A stretch of DNA of 52,964 nt from an uncultured Erysipelotrichaceae bacterium (GTDB lineage Bacteria > Bacillota_I > Bacilli_A > RF39 > UBA660): contig CADACC010000006.1 in assembly GCA_902786275.1 (NCBI GenBank), forward strand, positions 1-52,964, written 5' to 3'. A program made the translations under genes and the position numbers. The notes beneath the pieces are model-generated. The model did no database searches, was not told the origin of the DNA, and saw only the letters and a program-made list of their open reading frames with translations. The stretch's first letter is position 1. Each line of letters starts with the position of its first letter. This document shows positions 9,602-19,308 of this stretch, piece after piece.

Positions 9602-11215
9602 ATGTTCAAAGAATTTGATTACGATAATAAGCCTATTGTTGAAATAGTTAATGAAATAATTACTGATGCTGTTTCTCATGATGCATCAGACATCCACTTT
9701 GATCCATATCCTGATAATTTACATATCAGAATACGTATCGATGGTGAACTAGTTGATTATGCAATTGCACCAGATTCTGTAAAAAAGAATCTTTTAACTC
9801 GTGTAAAAATAATGGCTGGCATGAACATTACTGAAACTCGTCTTCCACAAGATGGTGCTATTAAGCAAAATATTAATGGTAACGATTTGGACTTGCGTGT
9901 ATCTTCACTTCCAATTCTTGATGGTGAAAAAGTTGTTATTCGTATCTTAGATTATTCAATGAGTACTGCTGGACTTGAAAATCTAGGGTTTAGTGAAGAA
10001 AACTACCAAAACATTACAAAGATTTTAAAAAACCCACATGGAATTATCCTTGTAACAGGTGCTACTGGTTCAGGTAAATCAACTACCGTTTATGCAATGC
10101 TTCAAAAACTTAATACTCCAAACAGAAACGTAATTACAGTTGAAGACCCAGTCGAAATGAAAATTGAAGGTGTTAACCAAGTTCAGACAATGAGTGAAAT
10201 TGGTTTAACATTTGGTAATACACTTAGAAGTATCTTACGTCAAGACCCAGATATAATAATGATCGGAGAAATTCGTGATGACGAAACAGCAAGAATTGCC
10301 GTTCGTGCATCAATAACTGGTCACTTAGTATTATCTACTATCCATACAAATAACTCTCTTAATACAATTGAACGTTTAACAGATATGGAAGTTGAAAGAT
10401 ACTTACTTGGAGCTGCTTTAACAGGTATTGTTTCACAAAGACTATGTAAGAGTTTATGTCCTCATTGCCGTAAATTAAGACCAACAACAGATTATGAAAA
10501 AATATTATTTAAAGAAGTATTAAATCAAGATGTTTTACAAATATATGAACCTGTAGGTTGTGATAAATGTATCCAAGGATATAAAGGACGTATCGCAATT
10601 CATGAAGTATTAATTATTGATCAGGAAATTAGAGACGCTATTGTTGACAATGTAAGTAAAGAAGAACTTAGACGTTTAGTTTATAATCGTGATAATTCTG
10701 CAAATACTCTACTTAAAGATGGATTGCAAAAAGTTTTAAGTGGTTATACAAGTTTTGAAGAAATATTAAGAATAATAGATATTGATGAAGACCTTGGTGA
10801 AGAAGACGAACAAATTAAGAATGCATTAATTGGTAATAAGAAAAGAGCTTCTCATACAAATTTAAAAGAAGCACATGTTGGACAAATTGATACATCTGCA
10901 TTTGGTGGTGATCAAGAGCGTAATAGACCTGCTACTCACCCTACTCCACAAGTTATGCCTCAAGCTATTAACCAGCAAGCTATAAGACCTCAGCAAGGAC
11001 CAACACCACAACCAATGCCACAACAAAATCCTGCAGCAAATAGGACTCCAACAATGCAAAATACTCAAGCTGCATTACAACAAAGAATGCAACAACCACA
11101 AGCTGTTATGCCACAGCCAACTATGCCACAACCAACTATACAACAAGCACCAGGAGTTCAAGTACATCCTCAAAATAATATAAATCTTCCAACAAGAGAT
11201 ATTGATGCATTATAG
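9602..11215 (+). CDS. Type IV pilus / type II secretion assembly ATPase (PilB/GspE/ComGA family)
   Basis: Cytoplasmic hexameric ATPase that powers pilus or pseudopilus assembly. It shows Walker A GATGSGKST (about residue 155), Walker B DIIMIGEIRD, the His box STIHTNNS, and a four-Cys zinc module (CPHC, then CDKC) of PilB/GspE type. The N-terminal MshEN domain of long PilB proteins is absent, so it resembles ComGA. Odd feature: about 110 C-terminal residues form a low-complexity Gln/Pro/Met tail of unknown function. pilD and pilC lie convergent next door, and comEA/comEC further on, so a DNA-uptake pseudopilus is likely. RBS GGTGAT precedes the ATG. Confidence 0.93.
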   Translation: MFKEFDYDNKPIVEIVNEIITDAVSHDASDIHFDPYPDNLHIRIRIDGELVDYAIAPDSVKKNLLTRVKIMAGMNITETRLPQDGAIKQNINGNDLDLRVSSLPILDGEKVVIRILDYSMSTAGLENLGFSEENYQNITKILKNPHGIILVTGATGSGKSTTVYAMLQKLNTPNRNVITVEDPVEMKIEGVNQVQTMSEIGLTFGNTLRSILRQDPDIIMIGEIRDDETARIAVRASITGHLVLSTIHTNNSLNTIERLTDMEVERYLLGAALTGIVSQRLCKSLCPHCRKLRPTTDYEKILFKEVLNQDVLQIYEPVGCDKCIQGYKGRIAIHEVLIIDQEIRDAIVDNVSKEELRRLVYNRDNSANTLLKDGLQKVLSGYTSFEEILRIIDIDEDLGEEDEQIKNALIGNKKRASHTNLKEAHVGQIDTSAFGGDQERNRPATHPTPQVMPQAINQQAIRPQQGPTPQPMPQQNPAANRTPTMQNTQAALQQRMQQPQAVMPQPTMPQPTIQQAPGVQVHPQNNINLPTRDIDAL

Positions 11216-11220
11216 AAATT

Positions 11221-11257
11221 AAAAAAGATATAAGATTTAATTCTTATATCTTTTTTT
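11221..11257. terminator. Bidirectional terminator between the pilus ATPase gene and pilD
   Basis: Arms 11227-11235 and 11242-11250 (GATATAAGA/TCTTATATC), flanked by six A and seven T. It can serve both convergent genes. Confidence 0.85.
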
Positions 11258-12014
11258 ATAACATAAAGTATTTACTAATTAATTTACTGAATAGATCCAT
11301 ATTTAGAAAAACAATTAATAAAGCTGATATTATAAATGGTCCAAACGGAACTATTGGTTCTTTTTTTATAATAGAAACAATAATTGCGTATGGGAAAGCT
11401 ATAAATGCTGAAAGAATAAATGCAGCTAGACCTAATTTTATACCAAGTACAACGCCAAGTAGTATAGCTAATTTAATATCTCCCCCACCAAGAGATTCTT
11501 TTTTAAATGCTTTATCGCCAAACAATTTAATTAGTAATAATACTAAAAACATAAGTATTCCAGCTATTACAGCTAAGTAAAAAGCCTTAAATCCAAAGAA
11601 ATAAAACTTCAAGCCAAGCACTAATATAATGGCTGTAAAAAGTGGACTATCACTAATAATATAATATTTAAAATCACTTATAAAAATTATGATTGTAAGT
11701 GAAAATAAAATTAGTGAAACATAAAACATATAATCAAATTTAAATAAGTAATATGAAAGCATAAATGAAGCAGATGTAATTAATTCAATTAAAACAGTTA
11801 AAAAAGGAATCTTGGCCCCACAGCTGCGGCATTTTCCTTTTTGAAGAATATATGAAATAACTGGAATTAATTCATACCAAGCTAACATATGCTTACAATT
11901 ATCGCAGTGTGAACCTGGTTTAACAATTGATTCGCCTTCTGGTAATCTTGTTGCAACTACCAAGTAAAATGAACCAAAAATTAAACCAAAGATTCCTAAA
12001 ATAACATATATCAT
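11256..12014 (-). CDS. pilD: Prepilin peptidase (A24 family, PilD/ComC)
   Basis: Membrane aspartic protease that cleaves and usually N-methylates prepilins. It has the N-terminal GSFYLVVATRLPEGESIV segment, a four-Cys zinc motif (CDNC, CRSC) at about residues 37-65, the first catalytic Asp in ISDFKYYIISD, and the second in GGGDIK, with about eight membrane segments. I chose ATG 12014 (252 residues) because AAAGG lies 5 bases upstream; a TTG 42 bases further upstream would overlap pilC. It follows pilC by 16 bases. No prepilin gene is in the window. Confidence 0.94.
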   Translation of the reverse strand: MIYVILGIFGLIFGSFYLVVATRLPEGESIVKPGSHCDNCKHMLAWYELIPVISYILQKGKCRSCGAKIPFLTVLIELITSASFMLSYYLFKFDYMFYVSLILFSLTIIIFISDFKYYIISDSPLFTAIILVLGLKFYFFGFKAFYLAVIAGILMFLVLLLIKLFGDKAFKKESLGGGDIKLAILLGVVLGIKLGLAAFILSAFIAFPYAIIVSIIKKEPIVPFGPFIISALLIVFLNMDLFSKLISKYFML

Positions 12015-12030
12015 ATAAACCTTTACCCCA

Positions 12031-13596
12031 CTATTTAATACTATCGTATAATCCAAACATTGGTCCCATTACTGCAAGAATGATAGCTCCAACTACGAAA
12101 GCTAGTGTACAAATAAGAACTGGTTCGATAAAGTTTTTAAGATTTGTAACTAAGTTTCTATGTTGTTCTTGATAATACTCTGAAACTTTTTGCATCATAT
12201 GTGCAAGTTCACCAGTTGATTCACCAGTTACAATCATGTGATATGCAACATCTGGAATTGCCCAGTGGTTTTTAAATGATTCAGAAATGCTTTCACCTTT
12301 ACTTATATTATCAATTGTTTGGAACATTATGTCTTTATATATTTCATTATTAGTTATCTTAACTAAGATATCCATACTATCTGTAATAAATACGTTGTTT
12401 TTAAGCAGTGATGCAAATGTCTTAGTAAAGATTGTCATTTCATTATAAATAATTAAATTTTTTACAACTGGCATATGCATTAAAGCTTTTTGAACATATA
12501 TTCTAAATGCTTTAACTTTCTTATATAAGAATGCAAATACAATTACTATTATTGCTATTACTAAGATTATATAAAACCAGTTATTCTTCAAGAAGTTACT
12601 TGCACCTATAATAAAGGCGGTCAGTCCAGATATTTTTAAGTCTGACTGCTTATAAATATCGGTAAACTGTGGAATAACATAAACAAGAATAAATATAACT
12701 ACACCGATAGCAAAAATAGAAATAATTGCTGGATACATGATAGCACTTATCATTTGTTTTCTTGTTTTATCAATTTCAGTATAATAATCTGCCATGTCAT
12801 CTAGTGTTTCTTCTAGAGTACCAGATGCCTCAGCAGCTTTAATCATATTAATTAAAAGTCCAGGGAACATTTTTCCTTGTTTCTCAAGAGCAACTGAGAA
12901 ATCTTCACCAAGTGTTAATTGATAAACAATTGATTGGAATGCTCTTTTTCTGTTTTTATTTTTTCTACCTAATTGTTCACCAAGTATTTTAACTGAATTT
13001 GTAAGTGTAATACCTGCTTTTAAATAAGTAGATAACTGAGTAAGCCAGAATAGCAAATCTTTTACTTTCATTTGTCTATTTGTAATATTAGATCTACCAT
13101 ACATCATATTTATAAATCTTGATGTTTTAATTTGGAATACTTCATAACCTTCATTTACTAAGAATGCATTAACATCTGATTTAGAAAGACCAGCGATAAC
13201 CTCAGTAGAAAAGCGTCCTGATTTGTCTCTAACTGTTGCTTGATACATAACAGCTTCAGGATTTCTAACTGAACCACTTACTTTTAAGTCTTCAATTAAT
13301 TTTTTTTGTTCTTGTTCAAGCTTATCTATATATTTAGCACTGTATCTAACTTTAGATTCTTTGATTTGCCTTTTATCAGCTTTACGGTTTCTTTCAAATT
13401 CATCTTCTTTTTTATATTGTGCATTTTTAACAGCTGTTTCAGCAGATATTCTTGCATTGCTTACACCTGATGAAACTAAATCCACAGTTAAAAATTTAAA
13501 ACCAGATAAGAAACTCTTAAATACGGTATAAATAAGCATAAATGGAAAAGTAATAATATTCATGACTAAGTTATTTGAATTTTTACTAGAACTCAT
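12031..13596 (-). CDS. pilC: Type IV pilus inner-membrane platform protein (PilC/GspF/ComGB)
   Basis: Inner-membrane platform on which the assembly ATPase acts. From about residue 118 it follows the family: YQATVRDKSGRF-type start, then two repeated T2SSF domains (about 175-300 and 375-500; MIKAAEASGTLEETLDDMADYY reads as EASG..E..LD..A.YY), with three membrane helices. Odd feature: about 115 extra N-terminal residues with a hydrophobic stretch (MNIITFPFMLIYTVF) and a long charged, probably coiled-coil segment, absent from standard PilC. It is followed by pilD. A promoter-like TATAAT (minus strand, 13628-13633) lies upstream. Confidence 0.92.
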   Translation of the reverse strand: MSSSKNSNNLVMNIITFPFMLIYTVFKSFLSGFKFLTVDLVSSGVSNARISAETAVKNAQYKKEDEFERNRKADKRQIKESKVRYSAKYIDKLEQEQKKLIEDLKVSGSVRNPEAVMYQATVRDKSGRFSTEVIAGLSKSDVNAFLVNEGYEVFQIKTSRFINMMYGRSNITNRQMKVKDLLFWLTQLSTYLKAGITLTNSVKILGEQLGRKNKNRKRAFQSIVYQLTLGEDFSVALEKQGKMFPGLLINMIKAAEASGTLEETLDDMADYYTEIDKTRKQMISAIMYPAIISIFAIGVVIFILVYVIPQFTDIYKQSDLKISGLTAFIIGASNFLKNNWFYIILVIAIIVIVFAFLYKKVKAFRIYVQKALMHMPVVKNLIIYNEMTIFTKTFASLLKNNVFITDSMDILVKITNNEIYKDIMFQTIDNISKGESISESFKNHWAIPDVAYHMIVTGESTGELAHMMQKVSEYYQEQHRNLVTNLKNFIEPVLICTLAFVVGAIILAVMGPMFGLYDSIK

Positions 13597-13721
13597 ACCT
13601 GTCCACCTCTACTCTATCATACTAAAAATTATATCATATCAAGTTGAAATATTAAAGTATTATTTTGTTAAATAAGTAATTATTTTTTGTTAGCTACCAT
13701 ATTATATTTTAGGTGGTAATT

Positions 13722-13973
13722 ATGTTTTCTAATAATAATCAATTACTTTTAAAAATTATTAATGGCGCCTCTAATATTATTTCTACATCCAAGAAGATTA
13801 TTCCAATATATAATGATATAAAACCTTTAATAAATAAAATTAAAAATATAAAAGAATTTATATCTAGTAAGAATATAAACTTATTTAAACCCTCAAATAA
13901 TGTTCTTGAAAGCAAAAAAGAAGAAACAATTACAAATGTAAATGTTTCTTCTAATCCTCAGTTTTTTATCTAG
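13722..13973 (+). CDS. Small hypothetical protein, YqfQ-like
   Basis: An 83-residue Asn/Lys/Ile-rich protein with no membrane helix. The middle (ISTSKKIIPIYNDIKPLINKIKNIKEF) loosely follows the pattern of the Bacillus YqfQ/VrrA family, where residues around a VQQYGP-like motif are followed by KNLP. Location supports this: YqfQ in Bacillus lies near trmK, sigA and dnaG, as here. The ATG at 13722 is right for the AGGTGG site; the GTG at 13713 falls inside that site. The gene converges on trmK and the stop codons overlap by 8 bases. Function unknown. Confidence 0.55.
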   Translation: MFSNNNQLLLKIINGASNIISTSKKIIPIYNDIKPLINKIKNIKEFISSKNINLFKPSNNVLESKKEETITNVNVSSNPQFFI

Positions 13974-14607
13974 ATATATATTCTTTATAATAAGATAATA
14001 TTTTTTTTAAATTATCTTTTTTAGGCTTATCAGTCACCTTTTCAATAATTGATAATATGTTTTCTAAATTTTCTTGATAATACCATTTATTATCACTTTT
14101 ATAAATTCCGCACATATATTCCTGTTCTGATAAAGATTGTTTCCCTTTATGGGACACAATAATGTCATAGTTAATGTCTTTGTCTTTTAAACATGTTTCA
14201 TCTACTATGCTGAATGAAATTTCATTAAGATACTTTCTTAATTCGTCCAAATTATTATTTGATTGAATAATTAATTTATCAATATGTTTAAGATCTGCAT
14301 TATCTATGATATTTTTAATAGTAGAAAAACCCATACCAGTTATAATAAGCGTATTATATTTAGATATATCAATTTGCTTTACTCCATCACTTAAATATAA
14401 ATTAATTTTATCTTCTAAATTATATTTAAATACATTTTCTTTAGCATTACTTAATACTTTATTTGATATATCTGAACCATCTGCAATACTTACAATATTA
14501 TTTTTAATTAAAAATATTGGTAATAATGCATGATCTGTACCAATATCTAAAATAGAGTCTTTAGCATCAACTAGTGATGCAATAGTTTTAATACGATTTG
14601 AAACCAT
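13966..14607 (-). CDS. trmK: tRNA (adenine-22-N1)-methyltransferase TrmK
   Basis: SAM-dependent methylase of A22 in tRNA, specific to Firmicutes and relatives. The protein starts VSNRIKTIASLV and has the TrmK SAM motif ILDIGTDHALLPIFL and the ITGMG motif near residue 90. Length (213) is near the family's 225-235. The start at 14607 (ATG) follows the sigA stop codon so closely that the genes overlap or touch; a TTG at 14616 is also possible. The position after sigA is the conserved Bacillus order. Confidence 0.93.
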   Translation of the reverse strand: MVSNRIKTIASLVDAKDSILDIGTDHALLPIFLIKNNIVSIADGSDISNKVLSNAKENVFKYNLEDKINLYLSDGVKQIDISKYNTLIITGMGFSTIKNIIDNADLKHIDKLIIQSNNNLDELRKYLNEISFSIVDETCLKDKDINYDIIVSHKGKQSLSEQEYMCGIYKSDNKWYYQENLENILSIIEKVTDKPKKDNLKKILSYYKEYISR

Positions 14608-14608
14608 A

Positions 14609-15709
14609 TTAGTCAACCATAAAATCTTTTAATTTTTTAGCACGAGATGGATGACGTAGTTTTCTTAAAGCTTTTGCTTCGATTTGACGAATACGTTCAC
14701 GTGTAACATTAAATCTTTTACCAACTTCTTCAAGTGTGTGACATGTTCCATCAATTAAACCAAATCTAAGTTCAAGAACTTCTTGTTCTCTTTCTTGAAG
14801 TGTCATTAAAACATTTTTAATTTCTTCTTTAAGAATTTCATTAGTTGCATATTCTTCAGGTGACATACTTGATTTATCTTTAATGAAATCACTTAAATGA
14901 GAATCATCTTCCTCACCAATTGGTGTTTCAAGTGAAACTGGTTCTTGACTAATTTTAATTACCTCACGAACCTTGTCTACACTAATACCCATTTTTTTAG
15001 CAATTTCTTCTTCAGAAGGCTCACGATTAAGTTCAAGTGTCATTTGTCTTTGAATACGAACCATTTTATTGATTGTCTCAACCATATGAACTGGTACACG
15101 AATAGTTCTGGCTTGGTCAGCAAGTGCTCTTGTTATAGCTTGTCTAATCCACCATGTTGCATATGTAGAAAATTTGTATCCTTTATCATAATCAAATTTA
15201 TCTACTGCTTTCATTAAGCCTATATTACCTTCTTGAATTAAATCAAGGAATAATAATCCACGACCAACATATCTTTTAGCAATTGATACAACTAGTCTTA
15301 AGTTAGATTCAGCTAGTTGTTGTTTTGCGTCTTCATCACCATTTGCAATTTGAATACTTAATTTTAATTCTTCCTCAGGTGAAAGCAAACTAATACGTCC
15401 AATTTCTTTTAGATACATTCTAACTGGATCATTAATGTTAACGTCTTTTGTTATCTCTTCATCAGCTAAAATAACAGGTTCATCATCAGCATGTTTACCG
15501 CCTTCTCCACTTGATTCATCGTCAGTATCATCTGATACTACTGCTATACCATTTTCTATTAATAAATTATATAGTTCATCAAGAGAGTCAGCATCAATTT
15601 CTAATCCTTTTAATTTTTCTGCTAATTGCTCATATGTTATAAAACCTTCTTTTTTACCAATTTCTATTAATTCTTTTTCTCTTTCTTCTAATGTTTTAAT
15701 TGCTTCCAT
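14609..15709 (-). CDS. sigA: Primary sigma factor RpoD/SigA
   Basis: Housekeeping sigma-70 subunit of RNA polymerase. The 366-residue protein has a short acidic region 1, then region 1.2 ([17 protein letters not shown]), region 2 ([33 protein letters not shown]), region 3 (ALETPIG-type stretch [14 protein letters not shown]) and region 4.2 ([19 protein letters not shown]). Promoters in this window with TTGAnn/TATAAT boxes fit its expected specificity. It overlaps the end of dnaG by 14 bases, giving the conserved dnaG-sigA macromolecular-synthesis operon. Confidence 0.98.
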   Translation of the reverse strand: MEAIKTLEEREKELIEIGKKEGFITYEQLAEKLKGLEIDADSLDELYNLLIENGIAVVSDDTDDESSGEGGKHADDEPVILADEEITKDVNINDPVRMYLKEIGRISLLSPEEELKLSIQIANGDEDAKQQLAESNLRLVVSIAKRYVGRGLLFLDLIQEGNIGLMKAVDKFDYDKGYKFSTYATWWIRQAITRALADQARTIRVPVHMVETINKMVRIQRQMTLELNREPSEEEIAKKMGISVDKVREVIKISQEPVSLETPIGEEDDSHLSDFIKDKSSMSPEEYATNEILKEEIKNVLMTLQEREQEVLELRFGLIDGTCHTLEEVGKRFNVTRERIRQIEAKALRKLRHPSRAKKLKDFMVD

Positions 15710-17444
15710 TACTTTCCACTTCCTTCTTTAGTTTGGTTAACTCTTCAGTTAATTCTATTTTTTTATTTACATCTTTTTCGTTCTTTATTTTTGTTTTTAT
15801 TTCTTTAATTTCTTTATTAAGTAACATCTTTTTTTCTGCTTTTATGTATTCACTAAATAATTCATCATTTATATCTAAGTCACCATACTTAGACACAATA
15901 TCTATTATTATACTCTGCATCTCGACTTTATCCGATAAATACGTTATGAAATCAGCAATGTTTATGGTGTTATTTTGTTCATAGTAATACCTAATTTCAC
16001 TTACAATATTTCTTTGCCATTTTTCAGGTAAGAAACCAAGTTGTTTAATAAATAGTTTTATGTATTTGCCATTTGATATCATTCCAAGAATTATATTTGC
16101 AACCGCTTCATCAATTTTTAATGCTACAGTTTTTTCATCAGGGTTTTTTTCTATTTTTTGTTCTTTTTCTTCACCTGCAAAATTTGACGCTAAATTAGAA
16201 TAATCCAAATTATAATCTTTGGCAAGTTTTTTTAACGTTACTTCAATTAAAATCTTATCAGTTTCATTTTTTAAATCATTAATTACTAGTTTAATATATT
16301 TAGATAAATCTGTTACGTCATCTAAATTAAGATTTTCTTTAAAATATTCAAGCTTATAATTTAGAAAACTTAATGGGTTTTTAATTAAATTCTCAAATTT
16401 TTCTACACCATATTTATTCAAATACTCATCTGGGTCTTTTGCACCGCTAAGCAAGACTATTTCAGGAATTATACCACTTTTGACTAGAATATTACCATTT
16501 TGATACATACCTAGTTTTCCAGCAGAATCATTATCCATCATTAGAATAACTTTGCATCTTAGTTTTTTAATGGCATCAACTTGATCTGATGTAAGGGCTG
16601 TGCCCATCAGTGCAATAACATTTTTAAATCCAGATGCATACATTTTTAAGGCATCCATGTTTCCTTCTACTATTATTAATTCATGAGCATTTCGTACATG
16701 ATTCTTAGCTCGGTGAAAATTAAATAATATTTTACCTTTTTTGAAAATCTCAGATTCCTTTGAATTAATATATTTTGGATTATTACTATCTTTGTATATT
16801 CTTCCTGTAAAACCTAAAACATTTCCTTCCAGATCATGTATAGGAATCATGATTCTATCATTAAAAACATCATGTGTATACTTTTCAAGTGATATTAAAG
16901 ATGTTTTTTCTATATCTGCATCCTTATATTCTTTTTTGTTTAAAAATGAATATAACATATTATTTTTAGGAGATAACCCAAATTCAAATTCTTTAATGAT
17001 ATCGTTACTAAAATTACGAGATTTTAAATATTTTAAAGCTTCTTCGCCATCTTTTGTATTTAAATAATTTTGAAAATATTTAGAGGCATCTTTTAATATA
17101 TTATAATATACAACAAGGTTTTTATTTATATTATCTTTCTTTTCAGCTGTATACTCAAAGTTTATTCCTGCTTTTCTTGCAACAATAGCAACTGCTTCTA
17201 AAAAAGATACATTTTCATAGTTTTGAACAAAAGTAAAAACATTACCAGCAGCGCCACAAGAAAAACAGCGATATATTTGTTTATCACTTGATACACTCAT
17301 ACTTGGAGCATGGTCTTCGTGAAATGGACACACACCAAAAAAATTCTTACCTTTGCTAGTTAAAGGTACATAATCTTTAACAACATCTACAATATTTACA
17401 CTATTTCTTATTTCATTAATTTTGTTTTCATCTATATATGCCAT
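15696..17444 (-). CDS. dnaG: DNA primase DnaG
   Basis: Synthesises RNA primers at the replication fork. The 582-residue protein has the N-terminal CHC2 zinc motif ([11 protein letters not shown], then YRCFSCG), the primase core with [17 protein letters not shown], a TOPRIM Glu in IVEGNMDAL and DxD-like LMMDNDSAG. The C-terminal DnaB-binding part is Lys/Glu rich and strongly diverged. It is first gene of the dnaG-sigA-trmK unit. RBS GAGGT precedes the ATG. Confidence 0.97.
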   Translation of the reverse strand: MAYIDENKINEIRNSVNIVDVVKDYVPLTSKGKNFFGVCPFHEDHAPSMSVSSDKQIYRCFSCGAAGNVFTFVQNYENVSFLEAVAIVARKAGINFEYTAEKKDNINKNLVVYYNILKDASKYFQNYLNTKDGEEALKYLKSRNFSNDIIKEFEFGLSPKNNMLYSFLNKKEYKDADIEKTSLISLEKYTHDVFNDRIMIPIHDLEGNVLGFTGRIYKDSNNPKYINSKESEIFKKGKILFNFHRAKNHVRNAHELIIVEGNMDALKMYASGFKNVIALMGTALTSDQVDAIKKLRCKVILMMDNDSAGKLGMYQNGNILVKSGIIPEIVLLSGAKDPDEYLNKYGVEKFENLIKNPLSFLNYKLEYFKENLNLDDVTDLSKYIKLVINDLKNETDKILIEVTLKKLAKDYNLDYSNLASNFAGEEKEQKIEKNPDEKTVALKIDEAVANIILGMISNGKYIKLFIKQLGFLPEKWQRNIVSEIRYYYEQNNTINIADFITYLSDKVEMQSIIIDIVSKYGDLDINDELFSEYIKAEKKMLLNKEIKEIKTKIKNEKDVNKKIELTEELTKLKKEVESNGSN

Positions 17445-17455
17445 CTAAAATACCT

Positions 17456-18022
17456 CTACAATAATATATATATCCGAAAGATACCTGATTTCCTTTTTTT
17501 TAATTGAAAAAATTGTGTTTTTTTATAAAAATCACGATTTTTTTCAATTTTTTCAAGTTTCCCCTGAAAAACTAGTTGTTTTTTTTTATTCTTTTTATCA
17601 CATGTTATTAGATATATTCCACTATCAATATCTTTATATTTAAAAGTACCATTCTTTTTTATTTTATATATACTATTAATCTTGTAATGGTATATTTCAT
17701 CATTACTTTGTAAAATAACCAACTCTCCAATTTTTAATTTATAAAGATTTTTAAAATAGCTAATACTACTATTACCAGAATGAGATGCTATTATAATTGA
17801 ACCTTTTTGTTTTTTTATATCATAATTATTTATAAGTTCTAAGCCATAATCAACACTATTATATTTTGAATCATAATCATATATATTTTCGTCTAATTGA
17901 ATAGTTGGTATAAGTAATCTTAATTTGTTATCACTATAATTAATATTATAATTATCAATCCTCGTTAGTGATAATAAAAAGACAAATAAAATATACAAAT
18001 AATTATTTAAAAAACTTAACAT
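17456..18022 (-). CDS. Sortase-like protein with an unusual active site
   Basis: Sortases are membrane cysteine transpeptidases that attach surface proteins to peptidoglycan. The 188-residue protein has an N-terminal membrane helix (residues 5-20), the His motif IASHSG followed by YFKNLYKLKIGE, and the Cys motif IYLITCD, matching a class D-like sortase. Where the catalytic Arg is expected, 6-8 residues after the Cys, it has KKKQLVFQG, with no Arg nearby; either a Lys or Gln substitutes or the enzyme is altered. It overlaps the upstream surface-protein gene by 20 bases, so that protein is its likely substrate. Confidence 0.82.
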   Translation of the reverse strand: MLSFLNNYLYILFVFLLSLTRIDNYNINYSDNKLRLLIPTIQLDENIYDYDSKYNSVDYGLELINNYDIKKQKGSIIIASHSGNSSISYFKNLYKLKIGELVILQSNDEIYHYKINSIYKIKKNGTFKYKDIDSGIYLITCDKKNKKKQLVFQGKLEKIEKNRDFYKKTQFFQLKKRKSGIFRIYILL

Positions 18023-19241
18023 ATATAAACCATAATAAAAGAGATGCTGGTATTCCTAGTAAATATATTAAGCTTCTGCTTTTATATGTATAGGGAATCT
18101 TTATAGTTTTCTCATCTAAATTTTCATTTAAATTAATTTCGTTTTTATCAGGAGTTGTTATAGGTTTTTTAATTTCCGTAGTTTTTTTAGGTTCTTCTTT
18201 TTTTAAAGAACATACATTAATAATAGTTAAGTCATTATTTTTCGAATTAAAATCATATATGTATTCATTCTGATTATATTTTTCAGGAAGTGATTTAACT
18301 CTTATTTTAAATGATCCAACTGGAATATAATCTGAAATACACTTTCTATCTTTATTACATGTAATTTCGCTTATTACCTCATCATCTTCATCTAAAACCT
18401 CGTATGTTCCACCTATAAATACACTTTCACTACTTTCTTCATCACATTCATTAATCATAACTTTACCTGCAGTTATTAATATACTAATAGATAGTTTATC
18501 TTTAAATATGTCTCCCCTTGTTAATATATTTTGCCCATTTTCATTATAGTGAAATTTAGGTTCTTTATAATATTTATAATCTAAATCAATTTCTGCTTCT
18601 TCACCTACATCAAGAGCGTTATTTAAATCTAATATATTTGAGTTTACTTCTCCAACAGAACTTTGATATCTATTTAGTAGCATATTTACATCAGTTATTT
18701 TTATATCATCATTATAATTAAATATATATTCATCACTTAAAGCTGGTCTATCTTTATGATTATTAACTAAATTATATATTTCATCAATTTCATATTTAAA
18801 CATGTTTTCTATTTTATTATGATGTTCATCAACAAAATACATTGTCCAGTTTGATGGCATTAATTCTTTCCATATAATGTACTGCGTTATAGCATACCAC
18901 TTAATGTCTGTGTGATTTCGATATTTATATCCATAATAAGCTATTTTTTTAATCTTTTCCCATTTATCTGCTTGAATATTAAATTTAGAATTATAATTTA
19001 CTTCATCAGTGTATTCTCCTTGCGATAAAGTTGCACCTGGTTCAATGCAATAAACTAGCTCGTTAGTTCCTTCTTTGTATATTTCGCGAAACTGTCTGTA
19101 GACTTTTTTATTTATTCTATCCATGTAAATATATATTCCTGGTACATGACCACCTAGATAAAACTTACTAGTTGCACTAGATTTATCTATAAAAGCAAAA
19201 AACATAAATAGTATTAAAGATAAATATATTGTTTTTTTCAT
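18003..19241 (-). CDS. Thioester-domain surface protein with C-terminal anchor
   Basis: Probable covalent-binding adhesin. It has a signal peptide (residues 1-25, MKKTIYLSLILFMFFAF) and an N-terminal thioester domain: Cys in LVYCIEPG and Gln in the ITQYIIWKEL motif would form the internal thioester seen in class I Gram-positive TED adhesins. A middle beta-rich region follows, a Cys-containing Cna-like or prealbumin-like domain (GTYEVLDEDDEVISEITC), then a Lys/Pro/Thr linker and IPYTY before a hydrophobic helix and KFFK. IPYTY may be a noncanonical sorting signal for the overlapping sortase. ATG 19241 is chosen; the RBS is weak, and a terminator hairpin lies just upstream. Confidence 0.8.
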   Translation of the reverse strand: MKKTIYLSLILFMFFAFIDKSSATSKFYLGGHVPGIYIYMDRINKKVYRQFREIYKEGTNELVYCIEPGATLSQGEYTDEVNYNSKFNIQADKWEKIKKIAYYGYKYRNHTDIKWYAITQYIIWKELMPSNWTMYFVDEHHNKIENMFKYEIDEIYNLVNNHKDRPALSDEYIFNYNDDIKITDVNMLLNRYQSSVGEVNSNILDLNNALDVGEEAEIDLDYKYYKEPKFHYNENGQNILTRGDIFKDKLSISILITAGKVMINECDEESSESVFIGGTYEVLDEDDEVISEITCNKDRKCISDYIPVGSFKIRVKSLPEKYNQNEYIYDFNSKNNDLTIINVCSLKKEEPKKTTEIKKPITTPDKNEINLNENLDEKTIKIPYTYKSRSLIYLLGIPASLLLWFIYVKFFK

Positions 19242-19250
19242 AATATTCGA

Positions 19251-19284
19251 CAAAAAATCTCACATATACTTTAATATGTGAGAT
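19251..19284 (-). terminator. Terminator after the RnfD-like gene
   Basis: Arms 19257-19267 and 19274-19284 (ATCTCACATAT/ATATGTGAGAT) with a U-tract on the minus strand. It lies only about 10 bases before the surface-protein ATG, so read-through or attenuation may control that gene. Confidence 0.75.
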
Positions 19285-19308
19285 AGATATCTTTAAATTA
19301 TCACTAAA

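Noticed and set aside
10862-11068. Ser/Trp/Leu-rich open frame on the minus strand
   Set aside because: It mirrors the Gln/Pro tail of the pilus ATPase and has no start signals.
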